Below, piece after piece: positions 26,310-34,257 of a DNA stretch of 64,000 nt. Numbering within the stretch: the stretch's first letter is position 1; the number at the start of each line of letters is the position of its first letter. The stretch is taken from assembly GCA_965219925.1 (NCBI GenBank), contig OZ244795.1, positions 1,116,001 through 1,180,000 of the forward strand, given 5' to 3'. The stretch is from Bin87 sp965219925. GTDB lineage: Bacteria; Chloroflexota; Dehalococcoidia; Lucifugimonadales; UBA3495. Under the pieces are notes generated by a model. That model saw only the letters and a list, made by a program, of their open reading frames with translations. It searched no databases and was not told the DNA's origin. Both the position numbers and the translations under genes were made by a program.

Positions 26310-26888
26310 ATGGTAACCAGCAAACCGAAAGGCAAACTCACCTATGCCGATTACGCGGCCACTCCCGACGATGAGCGGTGGGAGCTGATTGACGGAGTGT
26401 TGTACAAGATGGCACCAGGGGCTAGCGCCAAACATCAGGAAGCGTCTGAAAGTTTGGGGTATCTAATTGGAGACCGGATCAGACCGTACCGGATGGGACG
26501 GATTTACCGTCCTCGCTTTGACTTGATTTTGCCGGGAGAATCCGCAGTTGAGCCCGATTTGCTGTATGTTTGTGCGGCGCGATTACATATCATAACCGAG
26601 CGGGGTTGCGAGGGGCCACCCGACTTGGTAGTGGAAATCCTGTCGCCTACCAACCGGAGGCACGACCTGGAAATCAAGCGGGAGTTGTATGCCCGGCACG
26701 GTATTCCCGAGTACTGGATACTGGACTCTGATGCAGAAACTGTGTGGGCGCTAACTGAGCCAATCACCGACATTAGTGGCGGCGTGTACACCGTGGAAAC
26801 TCTGTACTACCCCGGCGACGTGCTTACCACGACGGTTATGCCCGGGTTGGCGATTCCCGTGGCGGAGATATTTGCCAATCCGTGGTAA
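26310..26888 (+). CDS. Uma2 family endonuclease, tandem copy 1
   Basis: A 192-residue Uma2/DUF820 protein: DDERWELIDGVLYKMAP near the start, AVEPDLLYVC, GPPDLVVEILSPTNRRHDLE and GIPEYWILDSDAETV. The putative PD-(D/E)XK residues lie in EPDLL and DLVVEIL. A GGGAGG precedes the ATG. Its first 85 coding bases are identical to the next gene. Confidence 0.85.
   Translation: MVTSKPKGKLTYADYAATPDDERWELIDGVLYKMAPGASAKHQEASESLGYLIGDRIRPYRMGRIYRPRFDLILPGESAVEPDLLYVCAARLHIITERGCEGPPDLVVEILSPTNRRHDLEIKRELYARHGIPEYWILDSDAETVWALTEPITDISGGVYTVETLYYPGDVLTTTVMPGLAIPVAEIFANPW
26322..26406 (+). repeat. 85-bp exact direct repeat, copy 1
   Basis: Identical to 26912-26996. It covers the 5' coding region of both tandem Uma2 genes, while their remaining sequence is clearly diverged. 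Confidence 0.9.
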
Positions 26889-26899
26889 GGAAGCGAATT

Positions 26900-27481
26900 A
26901 TGGCAACGGCAAAACCGAAAGGCAAACTCACCTATGCCGATTACGCGGCCACTCCCGACGATGAGCGGTGGGAGCTGATTGACGGAGTGTTGTACAGAAT
27001 GGCCCCAGCCCCAAATACCAACCATCAACGAGCATTGCTCAGATTAGTATCGGCATTCGTGCTGCACTTTTCCCGAGTTGGCCAACCGGGCGAATTGTTT
27101 TTCGCTCCCACCGACCTGATCCTGTCGGATGGAACCACTGTCCAACCCGATATGCTTTTCGTATCCGAGGATCGCCGAGGGATAATCGCCTTGCGCGGTT
27201 GTGAAGGACCACCGGATTTGGTGGTGGAAATCCTGTCGCCGTCCAACACAGCCCACGACCTGGAAACAAAGCGGGAGTTGTATGCCAGGTTCGGCATCCC
27301 TGAGTACCTGATACTGGACTCTGCTGCGGAAACGGTGCGGGCGCTGTCGGAGCCGGCTATTCGGGATGGCGTCGGAGCCTATACGACGGAAACGCTGTAT
27401 GGCTCCGGCGATGCGTTTACAATCGTCGCCGTCCCCGGACTAACGATTGCGGTGGCCGATATATTAGCCAATCCGTGGTAA
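26900..27481 (+). CDS. Uma2 family endonuclease, tandem copy 2
   Basis: A 193-residue Uma2/DUF820 protein with the same start as copy 1, then its own middle (FFAPTDLILSDGTTVQPDML) and GPPDLVVEILSPSNTAHDLE, GIPEYLILDSAAETV. An AAGGAAG precedes the start. It ends ILANPW with the same CGTGGTAAGGAAGCGAA stop/spacer that follows copy 1, so the pair looks like a tandem duplication unit or the product of gene conversion. Confidence 0.85.
   Translation: MATAKPKGKLTYADYAATPDDERWELIDGVLYRMAPAPNTNHQRALLRLVSAFVLHFSRVGQPGELFFAPTDLILSDGTTVQPDMLFVSEDRRGIIALRGCEGPPDLVVEILSPSNTAHDLETKRELYARFGIPEYLILDSAAETVRALSEPAIRDGVGAYTTETLYGSGDAFTIVAVPGLTIAVADILANPW
26912..26996 (+). repeat. 85-bp exact direct repeat, copy 2
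   Basis: The second copy of the repeat at 26322-26406. Confidence 0.9.
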
Positions 27482-27716
27482 GGAAGCGAACTATGGTAAG
27501 CGAACGCCACATCAAGGAACTGTTCGTCTTCGTGGCCGAACCGGAGGCGCCACCGGACAACAACGCCACCGACCGGAGCCTGCGTCACCTGGTCGTCAGC
27601 CGCAAGGTCAGCGGCGGCACCCGGTCAGTCCAGGGCACTGACACCAAGATGAAGTTGGCCTCAGTCTTCGGCACCTGGCACGCCCAGGCATTGAACACCC
27701 TCACCGCATACCGACA

Positions 27717-27840
27717 CAGGACGATTGCAAAGTCTCTGGACACCCGCTCATGGTGAGCTTGTCGAACCATCGGCGACCGTCCTTCGACAGGCTCAGAACG
27801 AGCGGGTAGGGTCAACTCCCGTAACTTTGCAATCGTCCTG
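27717..27840. mobile_element. 124-bp MITE with perfect 17-bp ends, copy 1
   Basis: Terminal repeats CAGGACGATTGCAAAGT (27717-27733) and its exact reverse complement (27824-27840). It is flanked by CATACCGACA at 27707-27716 and 27841-27850, a 10-bp target duplication. The centre holds a long hairpin of the CCGCTCATGGTGAGCTTGTC / CCTTCGACAGGCTCAG type. No coding capacity. It sits in an IS66 remnant. Confidence 0.9.
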
Positions 27841-27853
27841 CATACCGACAACG

Positions 27854-27882
27854 TTGCCAGGAAGCACAGCCGATGTTAAACT
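27854..27882 (+). promoter_or_regulatory. possible promoter of the DRT2 RNA
   Basis: TTGCCA (27854-27859), a 17-base spacer and TAAACT (27877-27882). It would start RNA near 27889, just before the first hairpin of the proposed noncoding RNA. The -10 is only 4 of 6. Confidence 0.3.
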
Positions 27883-27888
27883 TAAAAT

Positions 27889-28126
27889 ATCTAGCGCGTA
27901 GGCGTTAGAGTACGCGTTTATAGTACCAGCGAAGCGCGGCTGTCAACATGGTCGTGACGAGTTCTACTATCATCGCATAATCTCCATTATAGGAGAGCGG
28001 TACAACGGTTTTATCGTTGGAAGTGGCGTCGGTGTTTTTGAGTTAGAACCCGAAGTCAGCAAAGCATACGGGGTAGGGGAGACTGGCCGCAAGTCGTTTG
28101 ACCCTACTCCCGTTGGATAGATTATC
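27889..28126 (+). ncRNA. candidate DRT2 template noncoding RNA
   Basis: A region of about 240 bases directly upstream of the DRT2-type reverse transcriptase, where known DRT2 systems encode their structured template RNA. Hairpins visible by eye: 27893-27918 (8-bp stem AGCGCGTA/TACGCGTT with one G-T pair), 27927-27942 (CAGC/GCTG), 27981-27996 (TCTCC/GGAGA), 28003-28019 (CAACG/CGTTG) and a larger one, 28070-28110 (GGGGTAGGG-type stem with CCCTACTCC), enclosing GACT/AGTC. A 72-codon frame crosses it without a stop. The ends are estimates. Confidence 0.6.
27902..28117 (+). other. stop-free frame without start codon (candidate neo template)
   Basis: 72 sense codons run between TAG 27899-27901 and TAG 28118-28120. 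No ATG, GTG or TTG occurs in frame. The translation is protein-like (IISIIGERYNGFIVGSGVGV, then FELEPEVSKAYGVGETGRK) and the codons have the G-rich first position of real genes. In DRT2 defence, rolling-circle reverse transcription of the upstream RNA yields concatemeric cDNA encoding an almost endless ORF (neo); a start-less, stop-free frame in the template is what that predicts. The exact repeat unit was not determined. Confidence 0.5.
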
Positions 28127-29455
28127 ATGCCAAATACCACGCAGTGGTACGCTAGAAAGCCATATCTCCACTTTGACCTCCCGCTTGGCAAACGCAAAGC
28201 CACTGCTTACGTTAGCGACACGGATAGCATAGCGGGGCACCCGTTCTATCCGTTCTTGTCTTATACACTGACCACACCCCGAATCAGAAAAGCACCCGAG
28301 GGTAACACCAAACGGTTCATCAAAGAACCCAAAAAGCGTACCATTGCCTATCCTGCCCATAAGGATGGATACATATTCGCATATTACAAGGCAAAGCTCG
28401 AAACCCCGTATGAAGCATGGCTGAAGGCTAAAGGGCTGGGCCAATCTGTGACGGCTTTCCGCCGTATCGGTGAGAACAACGTCACCCTCGCCAAAAAAGC
28501 CTTTGATTTCATTGCGGCTAACCCGGGCTGTCAAATAATGGTAAATGATGTAGAATCCTTTTTCGACAATATCAACCATCAGCAGCTGAAAACGATATGG
28601 TCACGTTTCTTGAATGAAGATTCGCTCCCAAAAGACCACTACGCTGTGTACAAGGCTATTACCAAATATAGCATTGTTGAGCGGCATAAAATATACAACC
28701 TGTTGGGCATACCGATATTCCGCCGTCGTAGCCACGGCAATCAACCGAAGCGACTGTGCACCCCACAACAATTCCGAGAAAATATCCTCCCAAGTAATTT
28801 GATCCAACCTAATACGGGCCTGTCGCAGGGGATAGGCATACCACAGGGATCTCAGTTGAGCCCCTTGCTGTCCAATATGTACATGGCCGACTTGGACTTG
28901 GCGATACATAAATGGGTAAGTTCAATAGGTGGCGCATACTGGCGGTACTGCGATGATATTCTGATAGTCATTCCCAACGGGCCCAGTGCTTGCGATCTGA
29001 TGACAAAGCTAGACACGGAATTACAACGCCTATCACTAAAACGCAGTGGCTCGAAAACTCAAACTCTCGACCACGCCGATCTATCGGCGGGATGCCAGTT
29101 GCAGTATCTAGGCTTTATGTTCAACGGGGTCGACGCGGTCATCCGTCCATCATCAATCCATCGCTACCACCGAAGACTGAAAAAGGCGATCCAAGCTGCC
29201 GAAATCCGCCGCGACCTTGAAAGCGAGAGTTCAGGCCAGATAGCTCCGCTGCGCCAGCAGGCCTTGTACAATATGTACTCGGACGGTCAGGTACGCGGTA
29301 AGAAGATCAAATCCCGGAAGAAGAAGCAAAAATTCAGCGGCAATTTCGTCGATTATATGGGTAGATCTGTGGGGTTGATGGATTCGCCACGCATTAAACG
29401 GCAACGAAAAAGAATACTGCACAGGTTTAGGTCATCGCTCAAGGCGCGCAGATAG
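28127..29455 (+). CDS. drt2: DRT2-type defence reverse transcriptase
   Basis: A 442-residue reverse transcriptase. N-terminal KPYLHFDLPLGK, IAGHPFYPFLSYTL and RTIAYPAHKDGYIFAYYKAK, and the SVTAFRRIGENNVTLAKKAF block, match the DRT2 family rather than group II intron or retron RTs. Catalytic residues: D140 in VNDVESFFDNI, and Y274-C275-D276-D277 in YWRYCDDILIVIP. GIPQGSQLSPLLSNMYMADL is the RT motif 4 region, and the basic C-terminus (RGKKIKSRKKKQKF) could bind RNA. No second protein gene follows, as expected for a single-gene DRT2 locus with its RNA upstream. It is more AT-rich than its neighbours, suggesting transfer. Confidence 0.85.
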   Translation: MPNTTQWYARKPYLHFDLPLGKRKATAYVSDTDSIAGHPFYPFLSYTLTTPRIRKAPEGNTKRFIKEPKKRTIAYPAHKDGYIFAYYKAKLETPYEAWLKAKGLGQSVTAFRRIGENNVTLAKKAFDFIAANPGCQIMVNDVESFFDNINHQQLKTIWSRFLNEDSLPKDHYAVYKAITKYSIVERHKIYNLLGIPIFRRRSHGNQPKRLCTPQQFRENILPSNLIQPNTGLSQGIGIPQGSQLSPLLSNMYMADLDLAIHKWVSSIGGAYWRYCDDILIVIPNGPSACDLMTKLDTELQRLSLKRSGSKTQTLDHADLSAGCQLQYLGFMFNGVDAVIRPSSIHRYHRRLKKAIQAAEIRRDLESESSGQIAPLRQQALYNMYSDGQVRGKKIKSRKKKQKFSGNFVDYMGRSVGLMDSPRIKRQRKRILHRFRSSLKARR

Positions 29456-29464
29456 AGCAGAGGC

Positions 29465-29485
29465 GGCCCGGTCATTGACCGGGCC
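29465..29485 (+). terminator. hairpin after the DRT2 gene
   Basis: GGCCCGGTC (29465-29473) and GACCGGGCC (29477-29485) form a perfect 9-bp stem with a 3-nt loop, ten bases after the RT stop codon. No T tract follows, so it may act only as an RNA 3' end stabiliser. Confidence 0.45.
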
Positions 29486-29506
29486 ATGTTCGTTGTCGGA
29501 TTCGGC

Positions 29507-29544
29507 TCCCCTCTCCCGTTGGGAGAGGGGCCAGGGGTGAGGGG
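29507..29544. repeat. R2 repeat
   Basis: CCCCTCTCCCGTTGGGAGAG followed by GGGCCAGGGGTGAGG, between the DRT2 gene and the EF-G-like gene. Confidence 0.7.
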
Positions 29545-29572
29545 CGTACCCACGCCTGACGCCCGCCCGCCG

Positions 29573-31600
29573 TCAGGCGCGGCTTTCGGCTTTGGCCTGC
29601 CGGGCGGTTTCGATGACCCTTTGCTCGATGTTCTGGGGGACCTGCTCGTAGTGGTCGAACTCGTACCGGTAAGAGCCCCGGCCCGCGGTCATCGAACGCA
29701 AATCCTGCGAGTACCGCTGCACCTCGGCGTGGGGAACCTCGGCCTCAATCACCGTGTAACGGGGCTCGGGGCTCATCCCCAGTATCCGACCCCGCTTGCT
29801 GTTCAGGTCGCTGATGATGTCGCCGGTGTAGTTCTCCGGGACCGTAACATACAGTCTGACCACCGGCTCCAGCAGGACCGGCGCGGCCTTCGTCATTCCC
29901 TGGCGAAGCGCCTGGCTGCCCGCGATTTCAAAGGCAATTGGTTTACCATCCACCGGATGCGTGCTTCCGTCGTAGATAATCGCCTTCATGTCAACCACCG
30001 GGAAGCCGGCCAGCACGCCTTCTTTCAACGTGTTGACGACACCCTTTTCCACGGCCGGAATCAGCTCCCTCGGCACGCGTCCACCCACCACTTCATTGCC
30101 AAATTCAAACCCCTCATCCCGATTTTTGGGCTCCAACCGCAGCAGCACGTGGCCGTACTGGCCGCTGCCGCCCGTCTGCTTCTTGTGTCGATACTCCGAG
30201 CTCGTCACCTGCGTGATGGTTTCCCGGTAGGGCACCACTGGCAGCCGGACGTTCAGGTTGGCCCCGAACTTGCGTCTGATCCGGTCCAGGGAAACCTCAA
30301 TCTGTACTTCACCCAGTCCGGTCAGCAGGCTCTCGCTGGTTTCCGGATTGCGCGTGAACTGGAGGCTCGGGTCGTCTTCCACGATCCTGGCCAGCGAGGT
30401 TGACATCTTATCCAGATCAGCCTGGGATGCCGGAACCACCGCCAGCGAGTAGAAACCCTTGGGGAAGTCGATCCGGGGAAGGCTAACCCTGGCGTCATTG
30501 GCGCACAGCGTATCTCCGGTCAAAGCCGAATTCAGCTTGCCCACGGCTCCAATATCGCCCGCCCCTACTTCCGATACGTTTTCCTGGCTGTTCCCCAGTG
30601 GGAGATACAGTTGCCCCAGCCGTTCCGACTGGCTCTTGTTGTTGTTGTACGCCTCGCCGTTGGATTTGGCCGTACCCCGGAACACGCGGAACATGGACAA
30701 TTTGCCCACGAACGGGTCGGCAGTGGTTTTGAATACCAGCGCCGCCAATGGCCCGGATGCGTCGGGTTCCACCGCATCATCACCCGACGTCGCGGGAATG
30801 TCCGCCGGAGATGGCATGAAATCGAACATCATCTGCACGAATTCATCAACTCCAATGTTCTCCGTGGCGGAAGTAAACAGGATCGGAACCAAAGACCCAT
30901 TGCATATCGCTATCCGCGCTCCGGCGGTAACCTCGGCGGCCGTGATGTCCTCCCCTTCCAGGTACTTGTCTGCCAGGGCGTCGTCAGACTCCGCTACCGC
31001 TTCGATCAATCGCTCGCGGGCGGCATCGAAATCTCCCATGGTGTCGGCGGGAATGTCTGCGGGCGGGTCGATTACGCTGACTACCCCGGAGAAGGTTTGG
31101 GCTTCGCCAACTGGCAACTGGAAGGGAACGCAGTGATTTCCAAATATGCGCTGGATTTCCGCCACGTTGCGGTCGAAACTGGCGTTCTCCCGGTCCATCT
31201 TGTTCAGCACGAACGCAACGGGCATAGCCCTGGCCCCCGCCAGGTCCCAGGATCGTTCGGTTCCAACATCCACGCCGGTGGGCGCCGACACCAGGATAAC
31301 CGCCGACTCCACGACCCGCATGGCCCCTATCGCCTCACCCATGAACTCGTCGTAGCCCGGGGTATCGAGCGCGTTGAGTTTGTTATCGCCTTCGGTCACG
31401 CGGATCAGGCTGGTCTGAACGCTGGCGGCCCGCCGAATCTCCTCCGGCTCATAGTCAGAGGTCGTATTGCCGTCGGCCACATTGCCCAGACGGGTGATGG
31501 CCTTGGCGTTAAACAAGATCATTTCGGCCAGGGAAGTTTTGCCAGCGCCGCTATGAGACAACAGCGCGACGTTGCGGATGGTACTGGCTGATATTGCCAT
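29573..31600 (-). CDS. elongation factor G-like translational GTPase
   Basis: A 675-residue protein with the EF-G domain order. GTPase motifs: G1 SHSGAGKTSLAEM, G3 DTPGYDEF, G4 NKMD and a G5-like TSATE. Domain IV includes the KKQTGGSGQYGHVLLRLEP stretch, and domain V includes SDLNSKRGRILGM. The divergent G1 (SHSGAGKT rather than AHIDAGKT) and the slightly short length point to an EF-G2-like paralogue rather than the main translocase, whose gene normally lies with rpsL/rpsG. An AGGGGT lies 8 nt before the ATG. Confidence 0.88.
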   Translation of the reverse strand: MAISASTIRNVALLSHSGAGKTSLAEMILFNAKAITRLGNVADGNTTSDYEPEEIRRAASVQTSLIRVTEGDNKLNALDTPGYDEFMGEAIGAMRVVESAVILVSAPTGVDVGTERSWDLAGARAMPVAFVLNKMDRENASFDRNVAEIQRIFGNHCVPFQLPVGEAQTFSGVVSVIDPPADIPADTMGDFDAARERLIEAVAESDDALADKYLEGEDITAAEVTAGARIAICNGSLVPILFTSATENIGVDEFVQMMFDFMPSPADIPATSGDDAVEPDASGPLAALVFKTTADPFVGKLSMFRVFRGTAKSNGEAYNNNKSQSERLGQLYLPLGNSQENVSEVGAGDIGAVGKLNSALTGDTLCANDARVSLPRIDFPKGFYSLAVVPASQADLDKMSTSLARIVEDDPSLQFTRNPETSESLLTGLGEVQIEVSLDRIRRKFGANLNVRLPVVPYRETITQVTSSEYRHKKQTGGSGQYGHVLLRLEPKNRDEGFEFGNEVVGGRVPRELIPAVEKGVVNTLKEGVLAGFPVVDMKAIIYDGSTHPVDGKPIAFEIAGSQALRQGMTKAAPVLLEPVVRLYVTVPENYTGDIISDLNSKRGRILGMSPEPRYTVIEAEVPHAEVQRYSQDLRSMTAGRGSYRYEFDHYEQVPQNIEQRVIETARQAKAESRA

Positions 31601-31644
31601 TGTGATACCCCTTTAGGCGATCCAAAATGTTGCGTATTGGCGTG

Positions 31645-31674
31645 ATTGTAACGAAACTGGCCTTGTGCTTGCAA
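31645..31674 (-). promoter_or_regulatory. candidate promoter of the EF-G-like gene
   Basis: Minus strand TTGCAA (31674-31669), an 18-base spacer, and TACAAT (31650-31645). It gives a leader of about 40 nt before the ATG at 31600. Confidence 0.45.
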
Positions 31675-31789
31675 CCGACCGCCGCCGGCGATACAATCGG
31701 TGTCCAGCGACCGGCAGTGAGCCGCTCCTTCAGCGACTCCCCTTCGGGGCCGGCCGCTCCTCTATTGCCCAATCGACTGCCGCGTTGGC

Positions 31790-31913
31790 CAGGACGATTG
31801 CAAAGTCCCTGGACACCCGCTCATGGTGACCTTGTCGAACCATCGGCGACCGTCCTTCGACAGGCTCAGGACGAGCGGGTAGGGTCAACTCCCGTAACTT
31901 TGCAATCGTCCTG
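31790..31913. mobile_element. 124-bp MITE with perfect 17-bp ends, copy 2
   Basis: Same length and ends as 27717-27840 (CAGGACGATTGCAAAGT and its reverse complement), with a few internal differences. It is flanked by CGCGTTGGC at 31781-31789 and 31914-31922, a 9-bp target duplication. Confidence 0.9.
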
Positions 31914-31938
31914 CGCGTTGGCTCAGGGTCTTTCGGTT

Positions 31939-32045
31939 GTCATTGCGAGGAGCGCAGCGACGTGGCAACCTCGTTGAGGTTGGGCACGTGCCGGGGAACC
32001 ATCATTGCTACGGCGACGAGATTGCCACGCTGCGCTCGCAATGAC
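31939..32045. repeat. R1 repeat
   Basis: Arms GTCATTGCGAGGAGCGCAG and CTGCGCTCGCAATGAC. With the MITE before it and the TA element after it, it fills the 670-base space between the EF-G-like gene and rnhA, which otherwise shows no gene. Confidence 0.75.
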
Positions 32046-32079
32046 ATGAGGAAAACCGAAAGGCCCTGCCGCGTATGTC

Positions 32080-32273
32080 TGGCCCGTATTGACGAATGCC
32101 GTCATTCCCCCACCTCAACCGTCATCCCCGCGGAAGCGGGAATCCAGCGAGCGTAAAACCGGGCCAACGTTCCTATCGCAGAGGCTTTTCCGGGTTCCTG
32201 CCCCGTATCAAGTACGGGGTGACGTTCTTTCGCAGGAACGACGGGTTGATTTTCTAATTGTCAGCGCGCTCTA
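32080..32273. mobile_element. TA-flanked miniature element, copy 2
   Basis: Same internal plan as 5846-6044 (GTCATTCCC units, a CCCGCGGAAGCGGGAATCCA palindrome, CCCCGTATCAAGTACGGGG). The right end CTAATTGTCAGCGCGCTCTA matches copy 1. The left end (near 32080) is more decayed. The right end overlaps the rnhA stop codon. Confidence 0.55.
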
Positions 32274-32762
32274 GCCCGATTTGTAGCCCGGATCCGCCGG
32301 CAGGTTGGGTTCTTTGGCGGCGTCATTCGCCAACCGGTCACACAATTCGTTGTACCTGTTCCCGCTGTGGCCGCGTACCCACCGGAACTCCACCATGTGC
32401 TTCTGGCAGAGGTCCAGCAGGCGTTCCCACAGATCCGGATTCAACGCCGCCTGGTTCCTGTTGCGCTTCCAGCCGTTCTTCCTCCAGCGCACCGCCCAGC
32501 CTTTTTCCATGGCGTCAACCAGGTAGCGCGAATCGGAGTACAGCGCCACCCGACACGGGCGGTTGAGCGCCTCCAGTCCAATGATGGCCGCCAGCAGTTC
32601 CATGCGGTTGTTGGTGGTGCGGGCAAATCCGCCGGCCAGTTCCATGCGCCGTCCGTTGTAATCCAGAATTGCGCCATACCCGCCCGGCCCGGGGTTGCCC
32701 AGGCAGGAACCGTCGGTGTGAATGGTTACATCGGTGGCGTCGTCGAACAAGCCGGCTGGCAT
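32271..32762 (-). CDS. rnhA: ribonuclease HI
   Basis: A 163-residue enzyme that removes RNA from RNA/DNA hybrids. Active-site residues are in IHTDGSCLGNPGPGGYGA (D), TTNNRMELLAAI (E), LYSDSRYLVDAMEKGW (D) and ELCDRLANDAA (D), all present. The minus strand reads GAGGAG, eight bases, then the ATG at 32762; the ATG at 32768 is too close to that site. Its TAG stop lies in the end of an inserted repeat element. Confidence 0.95.
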   Translation of the reverse strand: MPAGLFDDATDVTIHTDGSCLGNPGPGGYGAILDYNGRRMELAGGFARTTNNRMELLAAIIGLEALNRPCRVALYSDSRYLVDAMEKGWAVRWRKNGWKRNRNQAALNPDLWERLLDLCQKHMVEFRWVRGHSGNRYNELCDRLANDAAKEPNLPADPGYKSG

Positions 32763-32823
32763 TGGCATTACTCCTCGGTGCAGACTGGAAGTCGGCACGG
32801 TGGCATTGAGAGAATTGCGACTT

Positions 32824-33013
32824 GTCATTGCGAGCCCGTACTTGATACGCCGGCGGCAATCTCGTCCCTTCCCCCTCTCCCTTGATGGGAGAGGGTTGGG
32901 GTGAGGATGACAATTGCCCCCTGTCATTGCGAGCGCAGCGCGGCAATCTCGTCGCTGAAACCGCCGCCATCGCTTCAACGGGATTGCCACGTCGCTGCGC
33001 TCCTCGCAATGAC
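32824..33013. repeat. R1/R2 composite repeat
   Basis: An R1 arm (GTCATTGCGAGCCCGTACTT), an R2 palindrome near 32872-32910, then a second R1 copy ending CTCCTCGCAATGAC. It lies upstream of rnhA and downstream of the dimeric-barrel gene. Confidence 0.7.
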
Positions 33014-33059
33014 AGGAGGCAGGGACTGGAGTTTCGCGATTTCCTCGTGGCATTGCAGG

Positions 33060-33713
33060 TTAATTGGGGTGCCGTGCCACCCGTTTCATAATCGTGCGGG
33101 TCAAACCGGCGCACTTGGCCCGGATCTTTTCAGTCCATTCATCCTGAACCGCCGCTGTCCAGGGTTCAGAGTCGATAACGTCCGGGCTGTCAATTTCGTA
33201 AACCGCCATGTATTGCGGAAACCCGTCGGCGTTGGTTGTCTCCAGGCGATACCGGTAGGCGTTGCGGACGCCGGGCACCTTTCTCAAACCGGGCAGATGC
33301 ACCGCGTCGTAAAGGCGGTTGAACTCGGCCTTGTCCTCCGCCGGTATGTCGGTCTGCACCATTAAGACGTAGTCGGCGGTGGCTGGCGGCCCTCCCACCT
33401 CCGCGGCGATGCGACGCAATACGGTGTGGGTGCGGTTGGAGGCGTGCGGCCTGATTTTGGTAATCCAGTCGCCCTTTTCCGCCTCGGCCTGCCAGCCAGC
33501 GGACTGCGGGACACCGGGGTCATCCATCTCGTACAGGGCTGCGTATCTGGCCACCCGCTTCGCATCGGTCGATTCCAGACGGTAACGTGTGCAGGAAACA
33601 ACGCCGGCAGCGTTGCAGATGTATTTAGCGTGTTCGGTATCGTAAACGCGATTGAACTCATCCTCCCAATCGTCGGCAATGTCCATTTGTACCAGATAGG
33701 CGAAATCGGCCAT
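33060..33713 (-). CDS. duplicated dimeric alpha/beta-barrel (EthD/Dabb-like) protein
   Basis: 217 residues made of two similar halves of about 100 residues. Half 1 has YLVQMDIADDWEDEFNRVYD and RYAALYEMDDPGV; half 2 has YVLMVQTDIPAEDKAEFNRL and QYMAVYEIDSPDV. This ferredoxin-like barrel occurs in EthD, muconolactone isomerase and stress-responsive Dabb proteins; fusing two copies would make the barrel within one chain. Function unknown. A GGAGG lies upstream of the ATG at 33713; the frame is open further upstream without support. Confidence 0.6.
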   Translation of the reverse strand: MADFAYLVQMDIADDWEDEFNRVYDTEHAKYICNAAGVVSCTRYRLESTDAKRVARYAALYEMDDPGVPQSAGWQAEAEKGDWITKIRPHASNRTHTVLRRIAAEVGGPPATADYVLMVQTDIPAEDKAEFNRLYDAVHLPGLRKVPGVRNAYRYRLETTNADGFPQYMAVYEIDSPDVIDSEPWTAAVQDEWTEKIRAKCAGLTRTIMKRVARHPN

Positions 33714-33771
33714 AGTGGGGCCTCCTGATGGTTGTGTCGATATGGTTGTGCGATGGCGGGTTATCGGGATG

Positions 33772-34257
33772 TCAGTCGCCGCGGAGGGCGGTGAGGATGT
33801 GAATGGCAAGGTAGCGGCGAATGTCGTCCGTGGTTTGGTTGAACGTGTTGATGGCCGCTTCGACGTCAGCAATCAGGTCAATAACGTTGGTGCCGGAGAA
33901 TCTACTGTGAGGGTCATAATCCGCTGAGTGGCGCTCTTGTTGAGCGGTTGCGAAAATACGGCCAAAACTGTGGATTTCGACGGGGAATTTATCGCTCAAA
34001 CTGGTTCGGCTGAGCTTGTTACGAGTTGGTCGGTGGTCTACGGCGCGGTAAGTTTGTTGCCAGGCCCAGCGTTGTTGGTCCGCCTGGGATGCTCCGATTA
34101 GGGTATTGGCATTGCTGGCGGCCAGCGTGTGAAAAAGGGCGTAATAAGCGCAACTGACCGCCCGGCGAAGCTCCGTTTGGGTGGCCGGCGCTGTCCCACC
34201 GGCAATCACGCCGTAGACTAAGGCTCGGGCCAGGGCAATAAGTTCAGACGGATTCAC
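33772..34257 (-). CDS. HEPN domain protein (UPF0332-like)
   Basis: A 161-residue all-helical protein. ELRRAVSCAYYALFHTL is the HEPN helix signature, and QERHSADYDPHSRFSG resembles the R-x-ADY motif of UPF0332-type HEPN proteins. Many HEPN proteins are RNase toxins or RNA-binding partners, but a canonical R-x4-6-H motif is not obvious, so activity is uncertain. The GTG start overlaps the TGA of the upstream gene (GTGA), a tight two-gene unit reminiscent of toxin-antitoxin pairs. Confidence 0.6.
   Translation of the reverse strand: MNPSELIALARALVYGVIAGGTAPATQTELRRAVSCAYYALFHTLAASNANTLIGASQADQQRWAWQQTYRAVDHRPTRNKLSRTSLSDKFPVEIHSFGRIFATAQQERHSADYDPHSRFSGTNVIDLIADVEAAINTFNQTTDDIRRYLAIHILTALRGD

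Larger units (their letters stand above)
27494..27908 (+). pseudogene. IS66-type transposase C-terminal remnant
   Basis: Encodes KELFVFVAEPEAPPDNNA, TDRSLRHLVVSRKVSGGTRS and KMKLASVFGTWHAQALNTL, the conserved end of IS66-family transposases. The N-terminal part is missing and the remnant begins right after the second Uma2 gene. A 124-bp element at 27717-27840 interrupts it; without it and one target copy the frame continues TAYRQRCQEAQPM to a stop at 27906. Confidence 0.8.

Noticed and set aside
27970..28203. Minus-strand ORF of 77 codons across the proposed DRT2 RNA
   Set aside because: It overlaps the RT start and has no ribosome site or family resemblance. The sense frame has better coding character. 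It should still be kept in mind if neo is encoded on the other cDNA strand.
28043..28579. 178-codon minus-strand ORF opposite the RT
   Set aside because: Shadow of the RT coding sequence; the RT motifs are unambiguous on the plus strand.
29486..30403. 305-codon plus-strand ORF
   Set aside because: Antisense to the EF-G-like gene and begins in an R2 repeat.
31551..31977. ORFs on both strands upstream of the EF-G-like gene
   Set aside because: No family resemblance. The region contains a candidate promoter, a MITE and target duplications.
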